DNA of 64,000 bases from positions 5,606 to 69,605 of the forward strand of contig DXAH01000027.1 in NCBI GenBank assembly GCA_019117105.1. The letters are read 5' to 3'. Shown piece after piece: positions 18,697 through 26,536 of this stretch. The DNA comes from Duodenibacillus intestinigallinarum (GTDB lineage: Bacteria; Pseudomonadota; Gammaproteobacteria; Burkholderiales; Burkholderiaceae_F). Both the position numbers and the translations under genes were made by a program. Under the pieces are notes generated by a model, which was not told the DNA's origin, did not search any database, and worked only from the letters and a program-made list of their open reading frames with translations. How positions within the stretch are numbered: position 1 is the first letter of the stretch; each line of letters starts with the position of its first letter.

Positions 18697-18942
18697 TCAG
18701 TCTTTGTCATCATCCGGTTCGTTGCGATGAACGATGAGACTGACGTCGGCAACGAACGGCAACGTTTGAATGGCGCGGAACCGTTCGGTTTCAGCTTCGA
18801 CCGAGGGTTCTTCGAGAACGACGACATAGCGGCCGGAAGCCGCATCGGATTGATGAACTTCGACGGGAAGCGATTTGAGCGCTTCGCCGACAGATTCGAA
18901 CTGACCGGGCTTGCAGGTCACCACCAGACCGGAATAAAACAT
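18697..18942 (-). CDS. napD: NapD, NapA-specific assembly chaperone
   Basis: An 81-residue ferredoxin-fold chaperone that binds the Tat leader of NapA and delays export until the cofactor is inserted. The start at 18942 gives MFYSGLVVTCKPGQFESV, matching NapD, with a GGAGAG site upstream. It contains the conserved GRYVVVLEE strand and a SLIVHRNE end. First gene of napDAGHB, about 150 bp upstream of napA. Confidence 0.92.
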   Translation of the reverse strand: MFYSGLVVTCKPGQFESVGEALKSLPVEVHQSDAASGRYVVVLEEPSVEAETERFRAIQTLPFVADVSLIVHRNEPDDDKD

Positions 18943-18986
18943 CGGGGGGTCTCTCCTTGCTGCAACGTTGTGTTTTGTTCTACGCA

Positions 18987-19006
18987 CAGTAACTACTAAT
19001 TTACTG
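18987..19006. promoter_or_regulatory. Inverted repeat CAGTAA-N8-TTACTG upstream of napD
   Basis: A perfect 6-bp inverted repeat with an 8-bp spacer lies about 45-65 bp before the napD start. The spacer contains TACTAAT, which also fits the NarL/NarP heptamer pattern. It could be an operator or lie in the untranslated leader; function not known. Confidence 0.4.
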
Positions 19007-19046
19007 GTTTTTGAAGATCGAAGAACTTCAATAAGTAAAGAAATTT

Positions 19047-19060
19047 TGAGTCAAATCAAG
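19047..19060 (-). promoter_or_regulatory. FNR/ANR-like box upstream of nap cluster
   Basis: TTGAGTCAAATCAA matches the FNR consensus TTGAT-N4-ATCAA in nine of ten specified bases. It lies about 105-118 bp upstream of the napD start, a sensible distance for an activator site at about -41 of an anaerobically induced promoter with a leader of 60-70 nt. Confidence 0.6.
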
Positions 19061-19140
19061 CCTGTGCGCGTAAATTGGCCTGGTCTGTCAGCAGGCCATT
19101 TGTTCCTCAAAAGGAATAACGCTGTGCGGATCCTAGATGC

Positions 19141-19170
19141 AAAAAAAAACGGAGTCCGAAGACTCCGTTT
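19141..19170 (-). terminator. Rho-independent terminator after dcuB
   Basis: On the minus strand, AACGGAGTC-TTCG-GACTCCGTT is followed by nine T residues, about 85 bp beyond the dcuB stop. T residues also follow on the plus strand, but no plus-strand gene precedes it. Confidence 0.93.
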
Positions 19171-19180
19171 TTCTGTTTTG

Positions 19181-19207
19181 GCAGGTTCAGGTTTTGCCTG
19201 AACCTGC
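19181..19207 (-). other. 11-bp perfect hairpin between dcuB stop and its terminator
   Basis: GCAGGTTCAGG, a five-base loop and CCTGAACCTGC form a perfect stem located 42 bp after the dcuB stop and just before the terminator. It lacks a T run and may stabilise the mRNA 3' end against exonucleases. Confidence 0.6.
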
Positions 19208-19248
19208 TCATCCCCTGTCCCAAAACTCCACAGGTAGATGTTGTTATT

Positions 19249-20592
19249 TTAGATGTAGCCGTATACCAGGCCGAGGCACCAGCCAACGATCACGGCGGTG
19301 ATCACACCAATCAGACCCGGAAGGATGAAGGAGTGGTTGATCACGAACTTGCCGATGTGAGTCGTGCCGGAGCGGTCGAACGTCAGAGCAGCAAGGTCAG
19401 ACGGGTAGGTCGGCAGGATGTAGTAACCGTAGGCGGCGGAAGCCATTGCCACGATCACTCCGGGAGGCGTACCGATACCGATAGCAACCGGAACCACGAT
19501 GGCCACAGCAGCAGCCTGAGAGTTCACAAGCTTGGAAACCAGCAGCAGCACGATACCGAAGGTCCAGGGAGCGGACTGCATCCAGCCGGTCAGAGCGGCC
19601 TTCAGGTCGGGCAGGTGGTTCGAGAACATCGTATCGGACATCCAGGCCACGCCGTACACAGAGACGATGGCGACCATACCGGCGTTGAACACGTTGGTCT
19701 TGTTAATCTGCTTGGCGCCGCAGAACATGACCATCAGGATACCGGCAAGGAGCATGAACATCTGGATGACGAGGGTCATCGACAGACGCTTCTTGCCAAC
19801 CATCGGGCGGAGTTCGGGAACGGAGCCGAGAACGGCCACGACTGCCACGGTGCAGAGGAAGATCCAGAGGCTGGCCCACTGCTGCTTGGTGAACTTAACG
19901 CCAATCAGGGTGGTGGTTTCGCCATAGACGTACTTGCGCTGTTCCGGATCAGCAATCAAGGCCTGGAACTTTTCGTCCTTGTCGAGGTCCTTGCCGCGGA
20001 ACACGGAGAAGGTGCCAACCATGAACAGACCGACGATAGCGGCCGGGATCACGATGGCGAACAGCTGCGGGAAGCTGAAGGGCTGGCCGCCGACCAACTG
20101 GCCGTCAAGCAAAGCCACCATCGACACAGCAGCCACAGCAGCCGGCGAGCAGATCACGCCCATCTGAGCGGCGATCGTGGAAGCAGCCATCGGGCGTTCC
20201 GGACGGATGTTGTTCTTGATGGCCACGTCATAAATAATGGGCAGCATCGTGTAAACAACGTGACCCGTACCGCAGAGAACCGTCAGGAACCAGCAAAGAT
20301 ACGGAGCGAGGTAGCAAACGAAACGCGGATGATTACGAAGAATCTTTTCAGCGATCGACAGCAGGCAGTCAAGACCGCCGGCAGCCTGAAGGGTAGCGCC
20401 CGCGCAGACCACAGCCATAATGGTCAGAATAACGTCTACCGGGGGCTTACCGGGTTTGAGACCGAAGCCGAAGATAAAGATGATGAGGCCGATACCGCCC
20501 ATCAAACCGAGGGTCATACCGCCGCGAGGTGCAGCGTAGAACAAGCAGGCGAGCAGCACAAACAGCTGCACCCAGAAGTCAAATCCAATCAT
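19249..20592 (-). CDS. dcuB: Anaerobic C4-dicarboxylate transporter, DcuB type
   Basis: A 447-residue inner-membrane antiporter exchanging fumarate, malate or aspartate for succinate during fumarate respiration. It matches E. coli DcuB closely over its length: GKPPVDVILTIMAV, CGTGHVVYTMLPIIYDVAIKNNIRPERPMAAS, FRGKDLDKDEKFQ, YYILPTYPSDLAALTFDRSGTTHIGKFVINHSFILPGLIG-type blocks are all present. About 10-12 hydrophobic helices. The tripartite YPSDLAA/GTTHIG ending favours DcuB over DcuA. Located beside class I fumarase, which makes the physiological link direct. Confidence 0.93.
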   Translation of the reverse strand: MIGFDFWVQLFVLLACLFYAAPRGGMTLGLMGGIGLIIFIFGFGLKPGKPPVDVILTIMAVVCAGATLQAAGGLDCLLSIAEKILRNHPRFVCYLAPYLCWFLTVLCGTGHVVYTMLPIIYDVAIKNNIRPERPMAASTIAAQMGVICSPAAVAAVSMVALLDGQLVGGQPFSFPQLFAIVIPAAIVGLFMVGTFSVFRGKDLDKDEKFQALIADPEQRKYVYGETTTLIGVKFTKQQWASLWIFLCTVAVVAVLGSVPELRPMVGKKRLSMTLVIQMFMLLAGILMVMFCGAKQINKTNVFNAGMVAIVSVYGVAWMSDTMFSNHLPDLKAALTGWMQSAPWTFGIVLLLVSKLVNSQAAAVAIVVPVAIGIGTPPGVIVAMASAAYGYYILPTYPSDLAALTFDRSGTTHIGKFVINHSFILPGLIGVITAVIVGWCLGLVYGYI

Positions 20593-20815
20593 TGTTTGTC
20601 TCCTAGATATTTTGGGACGGTGGAATTATCCTCTTTGGAGGTACAACTAAGGTGTAAATCTTGAACAACATTTGATCTTTGTCTAATTGTTAAGAAAAGT
20701 TTGAAGAATTCTGTACTTCACGACGTTAAAAAATCGTGAAAAACCCTGAAAGATTGCGGGTTTACGAGAATTCGACAGTGACTCTGAATTTGTAACTGTC
20801 GGCGGCAGACAGAGG
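20593..20815. promoter_or_regulatory. dcuB upstream region (no gene)
   Basis: About 220 bp, AT-rich, without a credible reading frame. It must hold the dcuB promoter. A TTGATC sequence occurs near 20670, but the second half of an FNR box is not convincing. Confidence 0.4.
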
Positions 20816-20854
20816 CAAAAAAGGCACCGGAAATGTAACAGCCGGTGCCTTTTC
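20816..20854 (-). terminator. Rho-independent terminator after rhodanese gene
   Basis: On the minus strand, AAGGCACCGG, a ten-base loop and CCGGTGCCTT form a perfect 10-bp stem followed by six T residues, about 55 bp beyond the stop of the rhodanese gene. Confidence 0.92.
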
Positions 20855-20909
20855 TACAAGGTGAAACGGGGAATAAGGATTACTCCTTAGGAAGTAGTTC
20901 GCAGACGCC

Positions 20910-21227
20910 TTATTTGTGCTCGATTTCGTATGGCCAATCGAGGATACCTCCGAAGTTGGCCAGACGTGTGTAGCCCATTTTCTCGAGAGTAACGGCAGCC
21001 GTCACGCTGCGCACTCCGCTGCGGCAATAAATGAGGTAGACGGCGTTTTTGTCGGCCAAGCAAGGGGGAATGTTGCCGTCCTGAATGTCGGCAAGCGGTA
21101 CATTGATTGCGCCCGGAATGTGCCCTGTGACAAACTCGTCGGGGCGGCGGACGTCAACGATGACTGCTTCGGGGTTGGTATCCATGCGGGACTTGGCTTC
21201 GGACGGAGAAATGTTTTCGTAGGTCAT
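20910..21227 (-). CDS. Single-domain rhodanese (sulfurtransferase)
   Basis: About 105 residues from an ATG at 21227; a GTG at 21272 with a GGAG upstream is an alternative start. The rhodanese fold is evident: EAVIVDVRRPDEFVTGHIPGAINVPL, then the active-site loop YCRSGVRS with the catalytic cysteine, and MGYTRLANFGGILDW. It probably carries persulfide sulfur in the cytoplasm; the acceptor is unknown. Separated from fumarase by a terminator, so it is likely monocistronic. Confidence 0.88.
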   Translation of the reverse strand: MTYENISPSEAKSRMDTNPEAVIVDVRRPDEFVTGHIPGAINVPLADIQDGNIPPCLADKNAVYLIYCRSGVRSVTAAVTLEKMGYTRLANFGGILDWPYEIEHK

Positions 21228-21273
21228 GGCAAGCGTTTGGTTACGGTCAACGATAGATTGTAGCTTGCACACG

Positions 21274-21316
21274 AAAAAAGCTCCGCGCGGGCGAAGGAAA
21301 CTTGCCGGCGGAGCTT
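21274..21316 (-). terminator. Terminator downstream of fumarase
   Basis: On the minus strand AAGCTCCGC and GCGGAGCTT pair over 9 bp around a 21-base loop that contains additional GC pairs, followed by six T residues. It lies about 90 bp after the fumarase stop and immediately upstream of the rhodanese gene. Confidence 0.75.
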
Positions 21317-21404
21317 GAAGCGCGGTACATGGACCGCGGGCCTGCTTGTATGTGCGGCTCCGCTTTTTTCAACGGTGCCGCACTGTTAAAGGGCAGTTAG
21401 CGAA

Positions 21405-23063
21405 TTACTTTTTGCAGCATTCGCACTTGATTTCGTTACGGGGCTTCAACTGCTTGAAGAAGTCGTTGCCCTTGTCGTCAACGAGGATGAAGGCCGGGAA
21501 GTCGACCACTTCGATCTTGTAGACGGCTTCCATGCCGAGTTCGGGCCATTCGACGCATTCGATGCTCTTGATCGAGCTTGCCGACAGAACAGCAGCCACG
21601 CCGCCGATCGTGCCCAGGTAGAAGCCGCCGTGCTTCTTGCAGGCGTCCGTCACGGCCTGGGTGCGGTTGCCCTTGGCAATCATCACCAGCGAGCCGCCGT
21701 TTTCCTGGAAGAGGTCAACGTAGGGGTCCATACGCTGAGCCGTGGTCGGGCCCATGGAGCCGCAAGCGTAGCCTTCCGGCGTCTTGGCGGGACCTGCGTA
21801 GAGGATCGGGTGATCCTTGACGTACTGCGGCAGACCCTTACCGGCTTCGATGAGTTCCTTCATGCGGGCGTGAGCGATGTCGCGGGCAACGATGATCGTG
21901 CCGGAGAGGTTTACGCGGGTGGAAACCGGGTACTTCGAGAGTTCCTTGCACACTTCGGCCATCGGACGGTTCAGATCAATGTTGATCTGACCGCCTTCGC
22001 CCGGACGGCGAAGTTCTTCGGGGATCAACTCGCCCGGGTTGGTGTCGAGTTTTTCAATCCAGACGCCGTCCTTGTTGATCTTGGCCTTGATGTTGCGGTC
22101 AGCCGAGCAGCTCACACCCATGCCGACCGGGCAGCTGGCACCGTGACGCGGCAGGCGGATCACGCGGATGTCGTGAGCCATGTACTTGCCGCCGAACTGA
22201 GCGCCCAAGCCGATGTTGCAGGCTTCTTCAAAGAGCTTCTGTTCGAGTTCGAGGTCGCGGAAGGCGCGGCCGGTTTCGTCGCCCGTGGTGGGCAGCTCGT
22301 CGTAGTAGTGCGTGGAAGCGAGCTTGACGGTAAGCATCGTGCGTTCGGCCGTCGTGCCGCCGATCACAAAAGCGATGTGATAGGGCGGGCAGGCAGCCGT
22401 ACCCAACGTCTTCATCTTGTTGACGAGGTAGGGCACGAGCGTGGCCGGATTCAAAATAGCCTTGGTTTCCTGGAAGAGGTAGGACTTGTTGGCAGAGCCG
22501 CCGCCCTTGACCACGCACAGGAACTTGTATTCGCCGCCTTCGGTTGCTTCGATGTCGATTTGAGCCGGCAGGTTGCAACGGGTGTTCTTTTCTTCGTACA
22601 TCGAAAGAGGTGCGTTCTGAGAATAACGCAGGGCATCTTCCGTGTAGGTTTCGTAAACGCCGCGGGAAAGAGCTTCTTCATCGCAGAAGCCGGTCCAAAC
22701 GTTCTGACCCTTTTCGCCGTGGATGATGGCCGTACCGGTGTCCTGGCACAGCGGCAGGATGCCCTTGGCGGCGGACTCGGCGTTGCGCAGGAAGGTCAAA
22801 GCGACATACTTGTCGTTTTCGCTGGCTTCCGGATCCTTAAGAATCTTGGCAACCTGTTCGTTGTGTGCGCGACGCAACAGGAAGTTGGCGTCGTGGAAGC
22901 ACTGCTTGGAAAGCATCGTCAGTGCTTCAGGCTGCACCTTGACGATCTTATGGCCCTCGAATTCACCTTCGGACACATAGTCTTTGGTGAGCAGGTAGTA
23001 CTCCGTCTTGTCTTCGCCGAGCTGGAACATCGGCGCGTACTTGAATTCAGGGTTTTGAGCCAT
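21405..23063 (-). CDS. fumA: Class I fumarate hydratase (4Fe-4S)
   Basis: A 552-residue iron-sulfur fumarase interconverting fumarate and malate; single-polypeptide FumA/FumB type. N-terminal alpha-like domain contains LPLCQDTGTAI (first cluster cysteine), ACPPYHIAFVIGG, and the HGASCPVGMGVSCSADRN region; the beta-like swivel domain carries YACGSMGPTTAQRM and ends with a Cys-rich KCECCKK tail. Good GGAGAGG site at the start. It lies in the same region as dcuB, consistent with using imported C4 acids. The oxygen-sensitive class fits an anaerobic host. Confidence 0.95.
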   Translation of the reverse strand: MAQNPEFKYAPMFQLGEDKTEYYLLTKDYVSEGEFEGHKIVKVQPEALTMLSKQCFHDANFLLRRAHNEQVAKILKDPEASENDKYVALTFLRNAESAAKGILPLCQDTGTAIIHGEKGQNVWTGFCDEEALSRGVYETYTEDALRYSQNAPLSMYEEKNTRCNLPAQIDIEATEGGEYKFLCVVKGGGSANKSYLFQETKAILNPATLVPYLVNKMKTLGTAACPPYHIAFVIGGTTAERTMLTVKLASTHYYDELPTTGDETGRAFRDLELEQKLFEEACNIGLGAQFGGKYMAHDIRVIRLPRHGASCPVGMGVSCSADRNIKAKINKDGVWIEKLDTNPGELIPEELRRPGEGGQINIDLNRPMAEVCKELSKYPVSTRVNLSGTIIVARDIAHARMKELIEAGKGLPQYVKDHPILYAGPAKTPEGYACGSMGPTTAQRMDPYVDLFQENGGSLVMIAKGNRTQAVTDACKKHGGFYLGTIGGVAAVLSASSIKSIECVEWPELGMEAVYKIEVVDFPAFILVDDKGNDFFKQLKPRNEIKCECCKK

Positions 23064-23647
23064 TTGTGAATTCCTCTCCTGATTTTTTGGGGATCAATAA
23101 GCAACCAGCGCTCACGATCAATACAGCCGGAGCGCATTTTCTAGCCGGAAAATTCTACTCCCAGAGTGATACGCCTTCGGGAGGGGAAAAGCGTAAAGAC
23201 AAGAGGGCTTCTCCACATATATCAAAGGAAAGTGTGAGTAATGAGGCGATGGCGTGAAAAAGGGTGTGGCTAACCTTTACTCCTTTAGGGGTATCTAATG
23301 AATCTCTCGCAAATCAGTTGCTCCTAAAGTGTTGCCATGACCTCAATATTGACAAATGCAACTGGGATCATCGGCAAAAGTCAGGAGTGGAGCAGAGTCT
23401 GAGAAGAAAGCAGTTTTCGTCAGTTGGTCGCCTGATTTTTTCACTGAAATCAAAGATTAACTTGCACCGGAAGTTTGTCAAAAAATAGGCAGGCCTGTCG
23501 TAGAAATATAGTCCAGGCAGTCTGGAGATGATGTTCAAATGGCAAAGCGCATCGCTTGGTTCTGTCTCTTGAAAGCAGATATGGGTTGCAAGCTGGATAG
23601 AATCGGAGGCACTGCTGTTTTGTTCACCGACAATGTGGAGATTTGTT
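23064..23647. other. 584-bp divergent intergenic region, no gene recognised
   Basis: This stretch separates fumarase (minus) from endonuclease I (plus). Both strands contain only short frames with unnatural composition. It must carry promoters for both genes, but I could not assign -35/-10 pairs or FNR boxes with confidence. Confidence 0.4.
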
Positions 23648-24397
23648 GTGGAAAAGCTTTTATCCGCCATTCTTGTTGCTTCCATCGGACTCACGGCTAC
23701 GCAAGGATGGGCTGCCGGCAACACGCGCATCGAGTCGTTTAATCAGGCTAAAAAATTGCTGGAACAAAAGGTCTATTTCGATCATCGGGAAACGTTCTAC
23801 TGTCGGGCGACGTTTGACAGCAAAAAGAACGTGAAGCTACCCGAAGGCTTTACAACACAAAAGCATGAAAAGCGTGCGCATCGTGTGGAATGGGAACATG
23901 TGGTGCCGGCGGAAAACTTCGGGCGGGCATTTTCGGAGTGGCGAGATGGTGATGAGGCGTGTGTGCGCAGCAACGGCAAGCCGTTCAAAGGTCGAGCTTG
24001 CGCGGAAAAGGTTAACCAGGAATTCCGCTACATGCAGGCCGATCTTTACAACCTTTATCCGGCCATCGGTGCCGTGAATGCCGTTCGCTCCAATTACCGA
24101 TTCACGGTGCTGCCCGATGTGGCCTCAAGCTTTGGCAGCTGTCCGATGAAAGTCAGCGGTCGTGCCGTGGAGCCGCCCGAGTACACGCGCGGAGCAATCG
24201 CCCGCACGATGCTCTATATGCAGGACGCCTATCCTAAGTACAAGCTTTCGAGCGCGCAGATGAAGCTCATGACGGCATGGGACAAAATGCATCCTGTTGA
24301 TGCCTGGGAGTGCCTGCGAGCCAAGCGTATCGAGCGCATTCAGGGAAACGAAAATCCCTTTGTGAAGGAAGCCTGCCGCAAGGCCGGCCTGCTCTGA
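23648..24397 (+). CDS. endA: Periplasmic endonuclease I (EndA/NucM family)
   Basis: About 249 residues from the GTG at 23648, preferred over an ATG at 23633 because GGAG lies seven bases before it. A Sec signal peptide (LLSAILVASIGL ... GWA) is followed by an Endonuclease_1 domain: FYCRATFD, the catalytic segment HRVEWEHVVPAENFGRAF (His and Glu with the beta-beta-alpha-metal site), NQEFRYMQADLYNLYPAIGAVNAVRSNY, and KLMTAWDKMHPVDAWEC. Such enzymes degrade DNA in the periplasm; paired cysteines suggest disulfides. Stands alone, convergent with modD. Confidence 0.92.
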   Translation: MEKLLSAILVASIGLTATQGWAAGNTRIESFNQAKKLLEQKVYFDHRETFYCRATFDSKKNVKLPEGFTTQKHEKRAHRVEWEHVVPAENFGRAFSEWRDGDEACVRSNGKPFKGRACAEKVNQEFRYMQADLYNLYPAIGAVNAVRSNYRFTVLPDVASSFGSCPMKVSGRAVEPPEYTRGAIARTMLYMQDAYPKYKLSSAQMKLMTAWDKMHPVDAWECLRAKRIERIQGNENPFVKEACRKAGLL

Positions 24398-24426
24398 ACG
24401 GTCGCCGACCTGCGGTATCGTTTCGC

Positions 24427-25269
24427 TCAAGAATCCTCAGCGAGAATCTGCATCTTGACGTCGGCTGGTTTCCCGAAGTAAGGCCATGTCGTCACAAGGA
24501 AGTCGACGCCCGTCTGCGCATAGGCGCGAGCGTTTGCCGCATTGATGCCGCCGGCGGCCGAGATGATGAGTGGCGGAAATTCTCGCTTGGCCTGACTCAC
24601 GAATTCGGACAACGCTTCGACGGAGAACTTTTCACACTGGATGATGTCGGCGCCGGCTGCGGCAAAGGCAAGGCCCTCGCGAATATCGGCGGCTTCAACG
24701 GCGATTTTGCGCTCGGGATCCGCCTTTTTGGCTTCGGTAAGCCGCTTTTCAAAGTCCGGAATGAAGACGCGGTGTTGATCGAACACAAGAACAGATTCGG
24801 ATAATCCCATGCGGTGCACAACGGCGCCGCCCGACATGGCAGCGTATAGAGACAATGTCTTGGTACCCGGAAAATGCTTGCGTGTCACGGCAACACGACA
24901 AAGGGGATTGCCTGCTCGAGCTTCTTCGACCATTTGATGCGTGCGCGTGGCTATGCCTGAGGCGTACTCCAAAATGTTCTGAGCTGTTTTGTAGACGGCG
25001 TGGATGGCGCCGGCCGGTCCGCGACCTTCCAAAATGACGGTACCGGCGGCAACGGTATCGCCTTCCTCGTGAAAAAGTGTCGTCTGCAATCCCACACGGG
25101 CAAAGAGCCGTTCGGCCAGTGCGACGCCCGCAATCGTTGTTTCGGCTTTGGGACGGCAACGAACGATGCCGGGAATCTTTTCGATACCAAATAGTGCTGT
25201 TGTGGCATCCCCATAGGGAATGTCGTCAGTAAGAATCTGATCCAAAAGAGCGTCTGAGACAAAAAACAT
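24427..25269 (-). CDS. modD: ModD, NadC-like pyrophosphorylase-family protein linked to molybdenum
   Basis: A 280-residue protein from the ATG at 25269 (MFFVSDALLDQILTDDIPYGDATTALFGI), the characteristic ModD opening. It has the quinolinate phosphoribosyltransferase fold: a lipoyl-like N-terminal part with GDTVAAGTVILEGRGPAGAIHAVYKTAQNIL, then ASGIATRTHQMV, RKHFPGTK and a TIM-barrel end with ISAAGGINAANARAYAQTGVDFLVT. ModD usually sits in molybdate-transport operons and its reaction is unproven. Here no modABC is present; the partners are a GNAT gene 20 bp upstream and moeA 3 kb away. True NadC is the main alternative, but the opening and length fit ModD better. Confidence 0.85.
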   Translation of the reverse strand: MFFVSDALLDQILTDDIPYGDATTALFGIEKIPGIVRCRPKAETTIAGVALAERLFARVGLQTTLFHEEGDTVAAGTVILEGRGPAGAIHAVYKTAQNILEYASGIATRTHQMVEEARAGNPLCRVAVTRKHFPGTKTLSLYAAMSGGAVVHRMGLSESVLVFDQHRVFIPDFEKRLTEAKKADPERKIAVEAADIREGLAFAAAGADIIQCEKFSVEALSEFVSQAKREFPPLIISAAGGINAANARAYAQTGVDFLVTTWPYFGKPADVKMQILAEDS

Positions 25270-25289
25270 GGCGGCAATCCTATTCAAGA

Positions 25290-25790
25290 TCAAACAGCTT
25301 TCTCCCAGTAGGTCACGTCCAGCCAGCGGCCGAATTTGATTCCGGCTTGCGTGATGGTTCCGACGAGTCGAAAGCCCAGTTTGCGGTGCAGTGCAATGCT
25401 GGCCTGATTTTCTGCGGTGATAAGCGAGTAAACGCGATGGGTGGCGGAGTCGGCAACGGCCATTTGCAGGATAGCCTCCGTGAGAAGCTGACCGTAGCCC
25501 AGGCCGCGCGCATTTTTGTGAACATAGACCGACAGCTCCGTACTTGAAGCGTAAGCCGGCTTGGGGTTGAAGGTCGAAAGCGATGCGTAGCCCCAGACGG
25601 TGTGGTCTTGCTCCAAGACGATCAATGGGTGGTTGTCTTTGTTGTGAGCTTTGAACCAAACGAGGCGCTCTTCGAGACTGAGTGGTTTGGTGTCAAACGT
25701 AGCTGTACTGTGCTCGACTTCCTCGTTGTAGATCTCAAGCAGTCGCGGCAGGTCGGTCTCAAGGGCCGGGCGAATGATCGGGTGGTTCAC
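25290..25790 (-). CDS. GNAT N-acetyltransferase, phosphinothricin-acetyltransferase family
   Basis: A 166-residue GNAT enzyme starting at a GTG at 25790 with an AAGGA site. Sequence blocks RPALETDLPRLLEIYNEEVEHSTATFD and the acetyl-CoA pocket KNARGLGYGQLLTEAI, then ALHRKLGFRLVGTITQAGIKFGRWLDVTYWEK, fit the Pat/MnaT (YncA) group that acetylates phosphinothricin, methionine analogues or similar amino acids. Followed closely by modD, so the two may be co-transcribed. Confidence 0.88.
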   Translation of the reverse strand: MNHPIIRPALETDLPRLLEIYNEEVEHSTATFDTKPLSLEERLVWFKAHNKDNHPLIVLEQDHTVWGYASLSTFNPKPAYASSTELSVYVHKNARGLGYGQLLTEAILQMAVADSATHRVYSLITAENQASIALHRKLGFRLVGTITQAGIKFGRWLDVTYWEKAV

Positions 25791-25896
25791 TTTTCGATCC
25801 TTTTGAGATGCGCAATTCCATTTCGCAATAGCGGAAAACTAGCGCAAACGGAGACGAAAGTGGGCGATCGAGTCGTTTTTTTTCGAAAAAATCAGT

Positions 25897-26535
25897 TCAG
25901 GACAGAATCGAGAGATCGGCACCGCGTACGCATTGCAGAAAGTCATGCAGGTTGTGCACACGCAGTTTTCGGTACACGTTGTTGCGGTGACCGTGCACGG
26001 TGCGTTGCGAAAGCGACAGACGTTCAGCGATTTCTTTGTTTGAAACGCCAAGAAGCAGCAACTGAGTGATTTCCTTTTCGCGCGGACTCATCTCCAGAAG
26101 TACTTCAGTGACTTTTTCGGGAGACAACTGGCCGCAGGAATGCGCCAAGCTGATGCGCACAGCCGGCTCAATGGCTTCGATGAGCGCAATCGTGTTAACG
26201 GGCTTTTGCAGGAAGTCCAAGGCTCCTGCTTTTAACGTGGCGACGGCTGTTTCTACGTCGGCGTGTCCGGTGATGAAAATGATGGGCAGCTGTATGCGTT
26301 GTTCCTTCATGAGAGTCTGCAGCTGCACGCCGCTCATGTCGGGCATTCGGATGTCCAAAAGCAGACAGCCCGGAATGCTCGGCGAATCCTGCGTGAGGAA
26401 ATCCCGAGCCGAGGCATAGGCTCGCACCTGCCATCCTTTGCATTCGAGCATGAAGCCCAGGGCGTCGCGGATGTCGTCATCGTCGTCAACGATGCGGATA
26501 ATGGTGCCTTGGCGTATGTCTGTTGCGTTGGCCAT
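25897..26535 (-). CDS. ttrR: FixJ/TtrR-type response regulator
   Basis: A 212-residue response regulator: receiver domain with the acidic pocket VDDDDD, phospho-acceptor Asp61 in LLLDIRMPDMSG and Lys in LQKPVN, joined to a LuxR-type helix-turn-helix (SPREKEITQLLLLGVSNKEIAERLSLSQRTVHGHRNNVYRKL). It directly follows the sensor gene with one intervening base. Together they resemble tetrathionate-sensing TtrS/TtrR, but the actual ligand cannot be told; no tetrathionate reductase genes are in the window, whereas an AOR-type respiratory operon is. Confidence 0.88.
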   Translation of the reverse strand: MANATDIRQGTIIRIVDDDDDIRDALGFMLECKGWQVRAYASARDFLTQDSPSIPGCLLLDIRMPDMSGVQLQTLMKEQRIQLPIIFITGHADVETAVATLKAGALDFLQKPVNTIALIEAIEPAVRISLAHSCGQLSPEKVTEVLLEMSPREKEITQLLLLGVSNKEIAERLSLSQRTVHGHRNNVYRKLRVHNLHDFLQCVRGADLSILS

Positions 26536-26536
26536 C

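Noticed and set aside
20660..20700. FNR box upstream of dcuB
   Set aside because: TTGATC is followed by GTCTAA at the wrong spacing; the second half-site does not match.
23368..23730. Minus-strand frame of 120 codons between fumarase and endonuclease I
   Set aside because: It overlaps the endonuclease start antisense, has no ribosome site and no recognisable domain.
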